A DNA stretch of 64,000 bases from Cafeteria roenbergensis (lineage: Eukaryota; Sar; Bigyra; Bicosoecida; Cafeteriaceae): NCBI GenBank assembly GCA_008330645.1, contig VLTN01000026.1:372001-436000 (forward strand), given 5' to 3'. The notes under the pieces are model-generated. The model saw only the letters and a list, made by a program, of their open reading frames with translations. It did no database searches and was not told the origin of the DNA. Position 1 is the stretch's first letter, and each line of letters opens with the position of its first letter. A program made the position numbers and the translations under genes. Below are positions 8,956-21,341 of the stretch, piece by piece.

Positions 8956-11006
8956 ATGAAGGCCTTGATTCTTGTCGGCGGCTTCGGCACCCGGCTGCGG
9001 CCTCTCACCCTGAGCAAACCCAAGCCGCTGGTCGATTTCGCCAACAAGCCGATCGTGCAACACCAGATCCAGGCCCTTGCCGATGTGAGACCCATCGCGG
9101 CCGTTTTGCGCCCGGAAGCCGCACCAGGGGATCGGAGTGGCGCCGCCTCGCGCGCAAATCGTCCCGGCTGGGGCCAGGAAGGCTCGCAGTGCGGGCCAAG
9201 AGCGCACGCAGGTCCAGGAACGGCGCGCTGCCCGCCCTTTTCGGCGCGCTTGCCAGGCGCCCTGTGCGGCGTGCACGGCGCTTCTGGTTCGGCGCATGGG
9301 GCACGCTTCCGCAAACAATCTGTGCCGAGGGGCTCGTCGGCCGAGCGGGGCGGAGGACATGTCCTTGGCGGCCCGGCGAGGCTGCGCGTGTGGCGGCAGA
9401 GAGCGCACCTTTGCACGCGCTCGGAACGATCGCCGCGACGCCCAGGCTGAACCGCCGCGTCGCCTGAGCCGACCCTCATCCTCGGTGAAAGTTCGCGATT
9501 TGCCGTGGCGCAGGTGGGCGTGACTGAGGTGGTGCTGGCCATCAACTACCAGCCGGACGTGATGAGGGAGGCCCTGGATGCCATCGCCGCGGAGGTCGGC
9601 GTCAAGATCACCTGCAGCCAGGAGACGGAGCCCATGGGCACGGCTGGCCCCCTCGCGCTCGCGAGGGAGCACCTGAGCGACGGGGAGCCGTTCTTCGTGT
9701 TCAACTCCGACGTGACCTGCGAGTACCCGCTCAAGGAGCTGCTCGCTTTCCACAAGTCCCACGGCGCCGAGGGCACCATTTTCGTCACCAAGGTGGCGGA
9801 GCCGTCCAAGTACGGCGTGGTGGTCCACGGCGACGACGGCGCCATCGAGCACTTTGTGGAGAAGCCGCAGACCTTCGTGGGCAACCACATCAACGCCGGC
9901 CTCTACATCTTCAACCCCTCTGTGCTCGACCGCATCCCCCTGGAGCCCACCTCCATCGAGAAGGAGATTTTCCCCAAGGTGAGCGCGGCGCCGCAGTGCC
10001 GGCGCCAGCTGGCGATGCGAGTGCAGGCGGCGGGTCGCCCCCGCCCTGCGCGCGGGGCCCAGAGCTTGCTGCAGATTTGGACAGCGTTTGCCGCCCCGCG
10101 CCCCAACCACGCGACCGCTCTAACTCCGCCGTCCGTGGCATTCGTCCTCCGCGCAGATGGCCGAGGAGCGCCAGCTCTACGCAATGGTGCTGCCCGGGTT
10201 CTGGATGGACATCGGCCAGCCCCCCGACTACCTCGTCGGCATGCGCCTCTACCTCGCTTCCAGGGCGGCGCGCGCTGGTGCCGAGCTCACGACCGGGGAG
10301 AACACCCGCGGCGCTGTCATCGTTGTGAGCCCGCACGCTTGCCTCGCGCGCGGGCTCTGTTCGTCACGTTCGTGGCCCGAGCCGGGTGGGGTGCCGATGC
10401 AGCATCCCCGGCGCATGCCCACTCCGCCCGCCGACGGGCAGCGCGCCCGCTTGTTCGCACGCGATGCCCTCGCGCCCTGAGCCCCGCCCCGCCCCCTCCT
10501 CCCGTGCCGCAGCACCCGACCGCAACTGTCGACCCTACTGCGGTGCTCGGTCCCAACGTGGTCGTTGGTCCTGGCTGCGTCGTGGACGCCGGCGCGCGCG
10601 TGGTGGGAAGCGCGCTGCTCGAGGGCACGCGTGTGGGCGCCCACTCGCTCGTGGCTGACAGCATCATCGGGTGGAACTCCGTTATTGGCAAGTGGGTGAG
10701 TGTGCCGCAAGTGCCCTGGGACCGTAGAAAGGTCACAAGGGTCGCGGATCTTCGGGGCGCGCTCGCCCTTGCGCTTGTGTCCAACTGCAGCCGCCTTTCC
10801 CAGCACCCCCTTCTCTGTGTCGTGCGCTCAGCCCCGCCCCACCTCGTCCATCGCCTTTGCTCGCGCCGCAGTGCCGCGTGGAAGGGCGCGCAGTGCTCGG
10901 CGAGGACGTGGCCATCGCCGATGAGATCTGCATCAACGGCGGCATCATCTTGCCGCACAAGGGCATCAAGGCTTCCATCTACACGCCCGGCACAATTGTG
11001 ATGTAG
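8956..11006 (+). CDS. GMPPB: GDP-mannose pyrophosphorylase, beta-type (5 exons)
   Basis: Exons 8956-9084, 9514-9978, 10157-10324, 10513-10695 and 10872-11006 all join in phase 0 to 359 residues, against 360 in human GMPPB. The enzyme makes GDP-mannose from mannose-1-phosphate and GTP for glycosylation and GPI anchors in the cytosol. The nucleotidyltransferase signature is [20 protein letters not shown] then [12 protein letters not shown]. Later come [46 protein letters not shown] and GFWMDIGQP. The C-terminal left-handed beta-helix ([20 protein letters not shown] onward) spans exons 4 and 5 and ends [11 protein letters not shown]. All donors are GTGAG and all acceptors GCAG. It lies upstream of alpha-tubulin in the same direction. 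Confidence 0.96.
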
Positions 11007-11384
11007 GGGTCATGCCGCCGCTTGGCGCCCACCGGAGCGGCCTCTGCCGGCTCGCAAACGCTCGCTTGCTTCACAACTGTGTGCGCTCTTGAGGGGAAAA
11101 CGCTGTGGCTGCTGCGACGGGCAGGTGTGCCACGAACGCTTTGCCCGCGCGCGCCTGAGTCCCGAGGTGCTGCGCGCGAGTGCCGCACACACTGAGGCGC
11201 GCAAACCCAGCTGGCCAGCTGTTGGCCATGCGTTTCGCCAGCTCTGCAGCGACGTCGGGGCACGCCGTTGGCCTCGCGGCCTCGGCCGCCTCTGGCACTC
11301 AGCTTTTCGCCGGTTCCTCAAAGACCGTTGAAAGGTTCTCCCGTGCACCTTCGCACTCCTCTCAAACTCCCTTAGTTCTCTACC
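11007..11384. promoter_or_regulatory. Intergenic region upstream of alpha-tubulin
   Basis: This 378 bp region contains the 3' end of the pyrophosphorylase transcript and the promoter and 5' UTR of alpha-tubulin. A CTCAAACTCCCTTAGTTCTC pyrimidine-rich stretch immediately precedes the split start codon. No other motif was recognised. Confidence 0.5.
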
Positions 11385-13361
<1,977 letters not shown>

Positions 13362-13774
13362 GCTTTTTGAGGCTCTGGCAGCCTCCTGCCGCCCGTGCAG
13401 TTGCGATTGCGTGCGCGAGAGTCGTGTGCCGAGTGGTCCACTTGGGCTTTCATGGGCCCGCCCGCAATCTGCAATAGCACTGCCTTTCCATCCACAAGCT
13501 CACGCATGCTCAACTCCTAGCCCAGCCGCAAGGGGGGCAAATTTGTGCTTGTCAGCGGGTGCGTGTGCCAGAAGCCGGAACAAGTAAGGCGACCTTGCAT
13601 TCAGTTGGAACAGGCACACTCGCGAGCGCGAGCGCGCACGCACGCCGCGAGGCAATAGAAAGGGCTCCACTGGAAATCACATCTCAGAAGGTTCTACAGC
13701 ATTCGGGCCACTGATAAGGGATCTTGAACGGGACGGACGACAATCACGGGGCGGGGCAGAGCTGGGGGGGGCGC
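13362..13774. other. Convergent 3' spacer between alpha-tubulin and zinc-finger gene
   Basis: This 413 bp stretch lies between two stop codons. It has a few AT-richer words (AATAGAAAGGG near 13653) and a short GC-alternating run at 13621-13650. No gene is visible. Confidence 0.5.
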
Positions 13775-16663
13775 CTAAAGGCGGGAGGGGAGCACAGGGA
13801 CGCAGATGGATGGCGCCACAGCGTGTGCCGCTTGAGGCCGGCCGAAGATACTGCTGTCCACTGTGGGGGGTGTGCTGTCGTCCAGCGCGGCGCCAGGGTT
13901 GCGCAGCGCCACGACTGCGGCCGCCTCTGGCTCGGGTTTTGCTGCCTCGGCGGCCGTGGCAGCAGCGGTCCTGTCAGCCGCGTGGCTGGGCAGCTCACTT
14001 CCAGCAAGCCGCCCCCCTGCGCGAGGGGACGGGTCGGCAAAGGCGCCCGGGGCGTCCGTGCTTGGGCTCGCCGAGTCGCAGCCGTTTCGGCGAGGCCGTT
14101 GGTGAAACTCCGGCTGAGTCCGGTTGCGCCCGCGCGACTGCTTGAGCTTGCGCAGCGCCGCGACCCCATGCTGCTTGCGCACATGCCTGTAGAGGTTGCT
14201 GGGGGTGGTGAATGCCGCCGGGCACTGGGGGCATTGGAAGTCCCGGATTCCCTGGTGGGCGAACCGGAAGTGGCGCCGCAAGTAGGCTTCACTGGCAAAA
14301 GTTCGCTCGCATTCGGGGCACTCCCACCGATGCTCGCCTGCCGTGCTCGAGTCATCGCAGCCAGCTGTCCCTTCGGCGGCTGGCGCGCGGCCAGACATGC
14401 GAGCCGCCTCGTTCCTGTCCAGCGCGAGCGCCGGCATGCCGCTGCGCCACGGTCCGTGGCCAGGTGCGACCGCGGGGCCGCCGGCCGCGCCGCCTGCGGC
14501 CGAGGCTGCGCCCCAGGGTCCGGCCACAGGCGGCGCGCTTCCGTGTGCTTCCCCGTGAAGCTCCAACGCTTGCATTTGGTGCCACTCTGCTCTGGCGTGA
14601 GCAGCAGGCGCTGCGACAGGCATGGCACGCATAGCGTGCGAGGCCGACAAGTCGCATTGGCCCGCTGCATAGTCCGCGAATCCTCGGCTGCTGCCGCCCG
14701 GTCCTCCAGGGTGCGTCGGGAGCAGCACCTGCCTCCCGTCCATGCCAACGAAGGCTTCTAGCGGGCCCCAGGAGGCGTGCTGGCCGGCGTAGGCGCGATG
14801 GGGCGGGTAGCCGCCCGGGCTGACGAAGAAGCGACTGGCCGGGGATTGTTGGGAAGCGGACCCGTCGCTTCCAAAGATTCCATCGGAGGCCAGCGCGGCA
14901 TGGCCCGCGCGCAAGTACGCAGAGCTGTCCACGTGCGGGTGCTCCGCGGCCGACGCGGCCACGGAGCCAGGCGGCATCGGACTTGCTTGCTGCGGCGCCC
15001 AGCCGCTCCCGCCGTACCCTCTGGCTGCGACGTTGCAGAAATCCCACGCGCGAGGCATCGTTGCGGGCCAAGGCGCAGCGGCGCCGAGCGATCCGGCGTG
15101 CTGGAACCATCCGCTCCGGCTGTCCATGAACACGTGCGGGGCGCCTGCAGCCTCGGGAGCTGCGACGCCTCCGGGGTGAAGCCAGCCAGCCACCTCAAAG
15201 TGATGCTGGGGCGCCAGCCCCGTGGAGTCTGGCAACGTCGCCACGGCCACTTGCGCCGCGAGCCCTGCCCAAGGATGGCCGTCCTGGCCGCCCCACACCC
15301 GCCCCTGCTGGCCCGCTGGCCACTGGGCCTGGTCCGCCTGGCCGCAGGCTTGCTGACGAGCCTCTTGCTGGCAGCGACTGCGCGCGTCGTCGTGTGTCCC
15401 GTCGCCTGCGCGCGCCGAGGGCGGTGCGCGCGGCCTGCGTCCTGGCCGCTGCCGGCTGCCGAGCTCGCCCTCCGGGATGATGGGGTCGTGCGACAGGGCT
15501 TGCGGGGTGATGTGCGACGCTTCCGCCCATCCGGTAACCGCTGCGGGGGCGCTTTGCCGCTTTTGTTGGCCTGTCGTTTCCACAGCGAGCCCTACTTGAG
15601 CTTCCGTTGCGTCAGCGACAGCGGCTCCAGGCCGCAGCAGGCCACCAGCGCCACCTCGCGAGGGGCAGGCTGGGCTGTCGGGCGAGCGGTCGCTCGCCCT
15701 GGCGGACTCCCGTCGGGCATGACCTGTCGGCGGAGCCGGAGCTGGCTGTCCTGCAACAAGGCGCTCGTCATTCACGTGGCTGGCGTCGGGGGCCGGGCCA
15801 CACATGCCCGCCTCCGGAAAGCCCCCCGCGGGCCCCCGCTTCGGGGCGGAGAGCCTCGCAGGAGCATGGGCAGGGCGATTCTGCGGTCCGGCTGGAGCGA
15901 CGGGCGTGGAAGCTTCTCGCTTGGCTCCGCCAATCCCGCATGCGCGGTGACGCGTCGCCGCGAGGGACTCGCTCGCACCCGACCCGCCTTGCTCCATCGA
16001 CCAGCCGTCCCTCGCCGGGGCGTGGTCCGCGGCTCCCGGGTGGCGGCCCGGAGGGGGGAGAAGTGCCCGGTCAAGTGCTGGGGGTTGGTGGTTGGCAGAA
16101 TGAGCGACGTGGCCTGAGCTGACCCGCGTTGCTGACACTGCCCAGGCGGTTGCGTCCAGAGCCGCATCCGGCCCAGGCGGGCCGGCCTGGCCCTCGGCGC
16201 GCGCCCGGCCTGGCCAGTTCATGGCTGCGCCCATCGGCGCAAACGCGCAGCTGCCGGGGGTGCTGGCTTCAAGTTGCCGACTCTGCTTCCCGACGGTCTC
16301 CGTTGCTCCGTTGCTGGCCGGCCCGAACGGCGGCCTTGCGCGGGCGGCCTGGCGCCAGCCCCCCGCCGGCGGCGTGCCGCTGTCGGGGACCAGGCGGCTG
16401 CCCGCCAGCTGCCCCAGGGCCAGCGCGGCTCGGTCGCGGGATTTGGGACTCGCAGCGTTGCCAGCGACACCGATCGCAGCCGATGTAGGCGCACCGCGCC
16501 GCGCCAAGCTCGAAGTGTCCGGAAAGCCCCGCCCCGAGTGCTGCGCCGCGCAGCGGGGGGCGGCACTGCAGCTCGGTCCAGTCTGCCGGCCAGGCCCGGG
16601 GAAGGGGCTGGGGCCACGGGGTCCGCCGGCTGGGGCAGCTCGGAGCGGCACGAGGCCAGACAT
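13775..16663 (-). CDS. C2H2 zinc-finger protein, probable transcription factor
   Basis: A single 962-residue frame starts at ATG 16663 (MSGLVPLRAAPAGG). The frame stays open a further 37 codons upstream without an ATG, so an upstream exon is possible. Two tandem C2H2 fingers lie near residues 780-831: CPECERTFASEAYLRRHFRFAH and CPQCPAAFTTPSNLYRHVRKQH, each with a C-x2-C-x12-H-x4-H layout, separated by a short linker. A basic patch (LRKLKQSRGRNR) follows. The preceding roughly 780 residues are Pro-, Ala-, Gly- and His-rich without a recognised domain, as is common for disordered activation regions. DNA binding and gene regulation are inferred from the finger pair; the target is unknown. It is convergent with alpha-tubulin. 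Confidence 0.75.
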   Translation of the reverse strand: MSGLVPLRAAPAGGPRGPSPFPGPGRQTGPSCSAAPRCAAQHSGRGFPDTSSLARRGAPTSAAIGVAGNAASPKSRDRAALALGQLAGSRLVPDSGTPPAGGWRQAARARPPFGPASNGATETVGKQSRQLEASTPGSCAFAPMGAAMNWPGRARAEGQAGPPGPDAALDATAWAVSATRVSSGHVAHSANHQPPALDRALLPPPGRHPGAADHAPARDGWSMEQGGSGASESLAATRHRACGIGGAKREASTPVAPAGPQNRPAHAPARLSAPKRGPAGGFPEAGMCGPAPDASHVNDERLVAGQPAPAPPTGHARRESARASDRSPDSPACPSRGGAGGLLRPGAAVADATEAQVGLAVETTGQQKRQSAPAAVTGWAEASHITPQALSHDPIIPEGELGSRQRPGRRPRAPPSARAGDGTHDDARSRCQQEARQQACGQADQAQWPAGQQGRVWGGQDGHPWAGLAAQVAVATLPDSTGLAPQHHFEVAGWLHPGGVAAPEAAGAPHVFMDSRSGWFQHAGSLGAAAPWPATMPRAWDFCNVAARGYGGSGWAPQQASPMPPGSVAASAAEHPHVDSSAYLRAGHAALASDGIFGSDGSASQQSPASRFFVSPGGYPPHRAYAGQHASWGPLEAFVGMDGRQVLLPTHPGGPGGSSRGFADYAAGQCDLSASHAMRAMPVAAPAAHARAEWHQMQALELHGEAHGSAPPVAGPWGAASAAGGAAGGPAVAPGHGPWRSGMPALALDRNEAARMSGRAPAAEGTAGCDDSSTAGEHRWECPECERTFASEAYLRRHFRFAHQGIRDFQCPQCPAAFTTPSNLYRHVRKQHGVAALRKLKQSRGRNRTQPEFHQRPRRNGCDSASPSTDAPGAFADPSPRAGGRLAGSELPSHAADRTAAATAAEAAKPEPEAAAVVALRNPGAALDDSTPPTVDSSIFGRPQAAHAVAPSICVPVLPSRL

Positions 16664-17427
16664 GGGAAGGATGCGTGGGTTGCCGGACTTGGTTGCTCGC
16701 TCGGAAGCGAAACCGAGGATCTGCGTGCTTCGCGTCTGGAGGGCCAGGGGCGTTGCCGAATCCCTTCTGCGCAATCAGAGGCGCTCGCGAGGCATCCGCA
16801 CACATTGATTCCCACAGGCAAGGTTTGGGCGGGCTGCGACGGCGACAGCCGCTGCTTGCAAAAAACAAAGTCATCGGTCCCCCTCCCGGCTGACCCCGGC
16901 GGTGGCGAGCCTCGACGGCCGGCCAGCCCGTCTCGCTGCCGCGGCCTGCTGCTCCTCACATGTGGGACGACCCGGGGTGCGTCTCGGCGCGCGCTCGTGC
17001 CGGACAAGTGCCTGAGGAGCCGGTCGAGCTCGCGAGACAGAGCGCAGATCAGCCCGCCATCACTCCAGTCCAAGCCAAGTCTCGACGGATGGCTTCCCTT
17101 TCTGACAGGGCGAAAAGGCATCCCGCTCCGAGTCCCCCCCGCGTCGCTTTTCGCCCAGGCCTCGGGGGCGCACTAGCCGAGGCGCTGCTGCAGATTCTCG
17201 CTGCGCGCCGGTCGCAGAAGAATCGGAGCAAGCGAGCTTGCGAGATATTTTGGGCTCGAGCTGCCGACGTCGGGCGGCCGCTGCCGGAACACAAGCGCCA
17301 GCGACCCGACGCTGAGGCCACCCAGGCCCTGACATCGTGCGCCGAGCACTCCAGCGCACAAACCGTCCGAGGGCGGGCAGGGGGAGCGCGAGCGAGCTCG
17401 GATCGGCCGAAGCCAGTGCACGCAACC
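16664..17427. other. Intergenic region upstream of the zinc-finger gene
   Basis: This is the 5' flank of the minus-strand zinc-finger gene. Open frames on both strands are long but Arg/Pro-rich and show no family resemblance. No exon with a GTGAG donor and GCAG acceptor that joins to a neighbour could be established. Confidence 0.35.
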
Positions 17428-18200
17428 ATGGTTTCTGGGGCAGTCGTCGCGTCTGGAAGAGCGGCGGGGCTGCTCGCGCTTGCTGCGCTGGCGGCCGGCG
17501 CCGAGTTGTGAGCCCGACCGCCTCAAGCGCCACGTCGTGGCCGCGTGTCTTGGGGCGCGCTGCCTGCTCGGTGGGTCACGGGGTTCGACGCTTGCCGGTT
17601 TGGCCCAGGTCAGGCACGGCGCTGCACAGATTGGCAAGCTTTGCGCCTGCGACTGCCCGGCCCCTTTGCCCTTGCCAGGAACGCCGCTGCAGCCCCGCGA
17701 CCGCCCCGCGGAGCCGATCGCTTGCCTGACACAGGTGGGACCACGGGGAGATCGCACGGCGCGCGCAGGTGCCCGGCTTCGAGGAGCTTGCAAGTCGGCC
17801 GATTGCCGAGCTGGCCACGACGTGCGACAAGGCCGCGCAGATCGCCTGCTCGACGGCCCCAGGCCACGCCCAGCTGTCGGCAAGCGCAGTTGCATGCCTC
17901 TCTTGGGAGGAGGGCGATGTGGGCCCTCCAAGCAGCGCGCGGGCCGATCGGGACGGCTACGTGCGACGCGTGACCGTGTTTGCTTGCGACAGCGCTGCCC
18001 AAAGGATGGCCAGACCCCTGCCCGGCGAGCCCATGGGCTGCGCCGGAAGCGCCGCACGTGGCTCCATGCTTTGCGTGGAGACGGCCCCGGGCCTGGGGAT
18101 GGCAGGGCTCGGAAGCCCGCGCTGCAGCTGCTGGTCAAGGCACTCGGCAAGCAACGGTCCGGCCTGGGGCCAGGACAGGGCTTGGCAGACGGGCCCCTGA
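17428..18200 (+). CDS. Possible secreted Cys-containing protein, structure unresolved
   Basis: An ATG at 17428 opens a signal-peptide-like segment (MVSGAVVASGRAAGLLALAA, then LAAGAEL) that meets a GTGAGC donor at 17508. A second open stretch at 17769-18200 follows a GCGCGCAG acceptor, reads VPGFEELASRPIAELATTC onward and has several Cys before a TGA. Joining them needs an intermediate exon (about 17614-17734) with an atypical GTCAG acceptor and a 34-nt intron, far shorter than the other introns in this window. The frame is less Arg/Pro-rich than its antisense, which favours real coding, but no family is recognised. The call rests on composition and a signal-peptide-like start only. Confidence 0.25.
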
Positions 18201-19040
18201 ACCCAGACGCCACATGGTCGACCAGTGCACGCAGCTCTGGTCTCTGGGGGCGGCGATCTCGCGGAGTTCCCTGGACGCGCAGCGTGGCTGGGCGCGTCTG
18301 CACCCGCGGCTGTGGCGGCGCAGCGTTGGCGATGCTTTAGGCCGCCCGCCGGCCCGAGAGGCAGCCCTGCGCCGTTGCAGCGATGGGGCCTGCGGCTTGC
18401 CTTCTCCTCTGGCCCTCGGGGTGCCTGCACGCATGGCCCAAGCAGCGCTCGCGCGCCGGTGTTTGTAGTTGTCGTCGCTCCCTGTTCCGAACCCAAGTCC
18501 TGTCGGGCGTTGCTGCCGCGAGTGCGACTCCGCTCCTGGCGAACGCCTCTCTCAGGCCAAAGGCAGCGGGTGGCCGTTGCGCAGCGACCGCCCTCGGCGC
18601 CAACGACGGGCCACCCTGCGCGGCGCCCAGGGCGCGAGCAGCGGGACGGGGCAGCGAGCCTCCCGCCCCCGACTGGCCCGTTCTCTGCTGGGCAACCGAT
18701 GAAGCCGCAGGTGGGCTGTGGCACTGCGCGCCGTTCGCACCCTGCCGGGCAGCTGCGTTGCGCCCTGGCAGTGGAAGCCGCGCGGCAAGGCTGTGGTGCT
18801 GGGTGGCAGCTGCGTGCCCCGCACGAGGTGCGGCTGCGGCCACAGCCGCAAGTTTGGTCGTTTGGTTTGCTGCAGTCTGAGCGGCTGGATTGAACGAAGA
18901 AAAAATAACGCGCGAGCCGCCCCACACTCGCACATCAATGCCCGTTCGCCCTTCTCGCAACGCTACCAGTGAGGCACGCGCGCCAGCGCTGGCCGGGACG
19001 ATCGCAAGGATGGCGCTCGGCGTACTCAGCGGGAAGTCGC
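18201..19040. other. Intergenic region without recognisable gene
   Basis: A long minus-strand frame (about 18337-19722) overlaps here but is Arg/Ala/Pro-rich and changes character sharply outside the short exon described at 19330-19443. An A-rich patch (GAAGAAAAAATAACG) lies at 18895-18909. Nothing else is supported. Confidence 0.35.
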
Positions 19041-20033
19041 TCAGCGCCGGAACCGCGGGTCGTTGACGCCCTCGTTCCGCCCGCCCTGCGCAGACCGGGT
19101 CACAGAACGCGCCCGAGCAAAACGACTCATGGACTGCAGCCGGTGCATGCTCCAGCCACGCGCGAGCACTGGGCTCGTGGAGGCCGCACGGGGCCGGGGC
19201 TGGCGCCCAAGCCCGCCCGTGGTGCCGGGACTGCAAGCCACTTGGGGAGGCCGTGGCCAGGCGGAGGGAGCCTGCGCCGCGCAGCGGGCATCGAACGAGC
19301 GGTTTGCCAGCAGGCCAAGGGGCTCTCACAGACATCTCCGCAAAGGACGCCGCCGGGTACAGGAAGCGGCGCTTGGGGTTGGCAACCTCTGCAGCGATGC
19401 TGGCCTTCATTGGGTTCGACTGGCTGGGCGCGATGACGATCTCCTGCGACGCGAGGGGGCAGAGGTCCAAACATACGCGAGCACAAGACTCCGGCGGGGT
19501 GAGGGGGCACGGGCCGCAAAGAGGCGGACGGGCGGCTCGTGCGAGGCGCAGACACAAGCTGCAGGCGAGCCGAGCGCGCGTTCGCGTCTCGCGGCCGGGG
19601 CTGCGCGACACCCGCCCCCGGAAGCGCGCCGAAAGTCCACCCCAAGTCCGAGGCAGGTTGCGCGCGTGGGGCGGCTGTGGGAAGGCTACAGGCGGCGCCG
19701 CCCTCGGAAGCGCCGAGCGCAAGCGTCAAGCGCGGGGACCGCCTGAGCAGGCGCCGAGCGCCCGGGGAGCTGTGGGGCCTGCCCGGCGCCACCACGACCC
19801 AGCGGAGCCGCGCTCGTCGCAGCACCCCGCCACCCCAGCCCGGGGGCCGTGCGGACCCCGCCCCGGCTGCCAGCGAGCGCGGTCTGGCGAGCGCTCACCT
19901 CCACGGTCTCCGCGGCCCGCACGGCCTCGAGCTGCCGCTGGGCGATGCGGGGCCGGACCGCAAACAGGAAAACGGAGACTGCAGTGGCACTGGCCAGGAA
20001 CACGGGCAGCGCCCGCACCGGCGTCTGAGCCAT
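19041..20033 (-). CDS. Small single-span membrane protein (3 exons), SMIM20-like at best
   Basis: Minus-strand exons 20033-19899, 19443-19330 and 19085-19041 join in phase 0 to 97 residues. Both introns (455 and 244 nt) use GTGAG donors and GCAG acceptors, like the well-established genes nearby. The protein starts MAQTPVRALPVFLASATAVS with one hydrophobic segment at about residues 8-26, then RPRIAQRQLEAVRAAETVE. Exon 2 encodes EIVIAPSQSNPMKASIAAEV and a polar stretch, and the tail is GGRNEGVNDPRFRR. The layout (short N-terminus, one span, Arg-Pro just after it, DP-x-x-R-K/R end) resembles the mitochondrial complex IV assembly factor SMIM20/MITRAC7, but similarity is too weak to name it. Existence of the gene is supported by the consistent phases; function is not. 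Confidence 0.55.
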
Positions 20034-21341
20034 GGTCGCGATGGTGCGCCCGCCGCCAGCAGCGAGTCTGCCTCGTCGGGGAGCGGCCCTTGGTCGATCG
20101 CTCCCGCAGGATATTGGAGCGCACAAACATTCTCGCGCGGCCGCCGCCGCCTCCGCGGGCATTGCGAGTGCAATCGACGTCACTCGCTGCCTGCGCCCGC
20201 AGCAGCGCCGGCCCGCCGGGAATCCCCACGCCCTCCATCCGGTGAGTGCCGTCGTTGGTGAATGCGCGCTCCCACTGCTGGGGGGTCGTTGAGCAGACCT
20301 CGCGACAATCGCTTCCGGCTCCATTTCAGAGGAGGCGACGGCTGCCTGTGCACTTGGTGTGATGTGGCGGCGCCACTGCCTGGGGCAGCCGCCGCCGCCG
20401 ACCAAAGCGACATGCCAGGGGTAGCAGGGGAAGATGGTCGGGGCGGGCGCCTCCCGGGGGGTCTGTGGCGGGGCCTGGCGCGTGGCGAGGAGGGGTGTGT
20501 GATGCACTCAAGTGTGCCAGCAACCTGCTTGCGCACCAGCTGCAGTGCCGCAGACGCGTCATCCCCTGCAGCGGGGCCAGCGTCGGCCCCCGCCCCGTTG
20601 GACCGGCGAACCGGTTTGCGTCCCCCGGGAGCTCGCGGGCAGTCGGCTGGCCGTGCAGCGCGCCTTGTCGAGCGCCTGCTCGCTGCTGGCGCTGCCCTTG
20701 AACGCATCGCCCCCCCGGTTCTCGGCTCGGCACGCGATTCCCGCAGCGCCCGGAGAAGCCCGCTCTCGCCCTCCCAGCGAGGCAACGCTCGGGAGTGGAC
20801 CGGCATCCCTGTGCTCGCTCGCAGCCGCAACCCTCTCTGGTGAGTGGGGTCAGCGGAGCTTGGGGGATTCGCAGTGCGTCTTCCTCGGCCTTGCGAACAG
20901 CCTGCTTCACTACACGTCGAGCCCGCCCCTCGCGCTCCCCGCTGCCACGCGGGGCGGACCAGGCGCGCTCGGGGTCTTTGTCGCGGGGAGCTCCGCGTCT
21001 GTGCGCCAGCGCCGTGGTGCTAATGCCGCGGCTCCCGCGTGCTGGGGGGGACCGGCGGGGCCAGAAATCGTCAGCAACGCATGCCAGGCGTCAGTCAAGG
21101 CTGCGTTGCAGACTTGCGTTCGACATGTCCCAAGGACCCGCGGCCGCGGCCGGGCGACCACCCCAACTCCGGTGGCCGGTGCGCGGGTGGCTTGCGCAAG
21201 CAGTGGGGCGCGCACTGCGCTTGCGCGACACAGCGGCCCGCTGCAAGCATCGGCTGTCATGAGCACAACATCTGCCCAGCCCGCCTCGACCGCATTCGAA
21301 ATCTGCGCAGGACTTGCGCCCCAGCCCCAGGCCGCGTTGCA
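20034..21341. other. Long intergenic region between small membrane-protein gene and hypothetical protein
   Basis: About 1.3 kb separates two divergent start codons. Plus-strand frames cover much of it and the large downstream frame is open from 21039, but the translations are Arg/Pro/Cys-rich and lack domains. A GTGAGTG donor-like site occurs at 20841. No exon could be supported. Confidence 0.35.
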
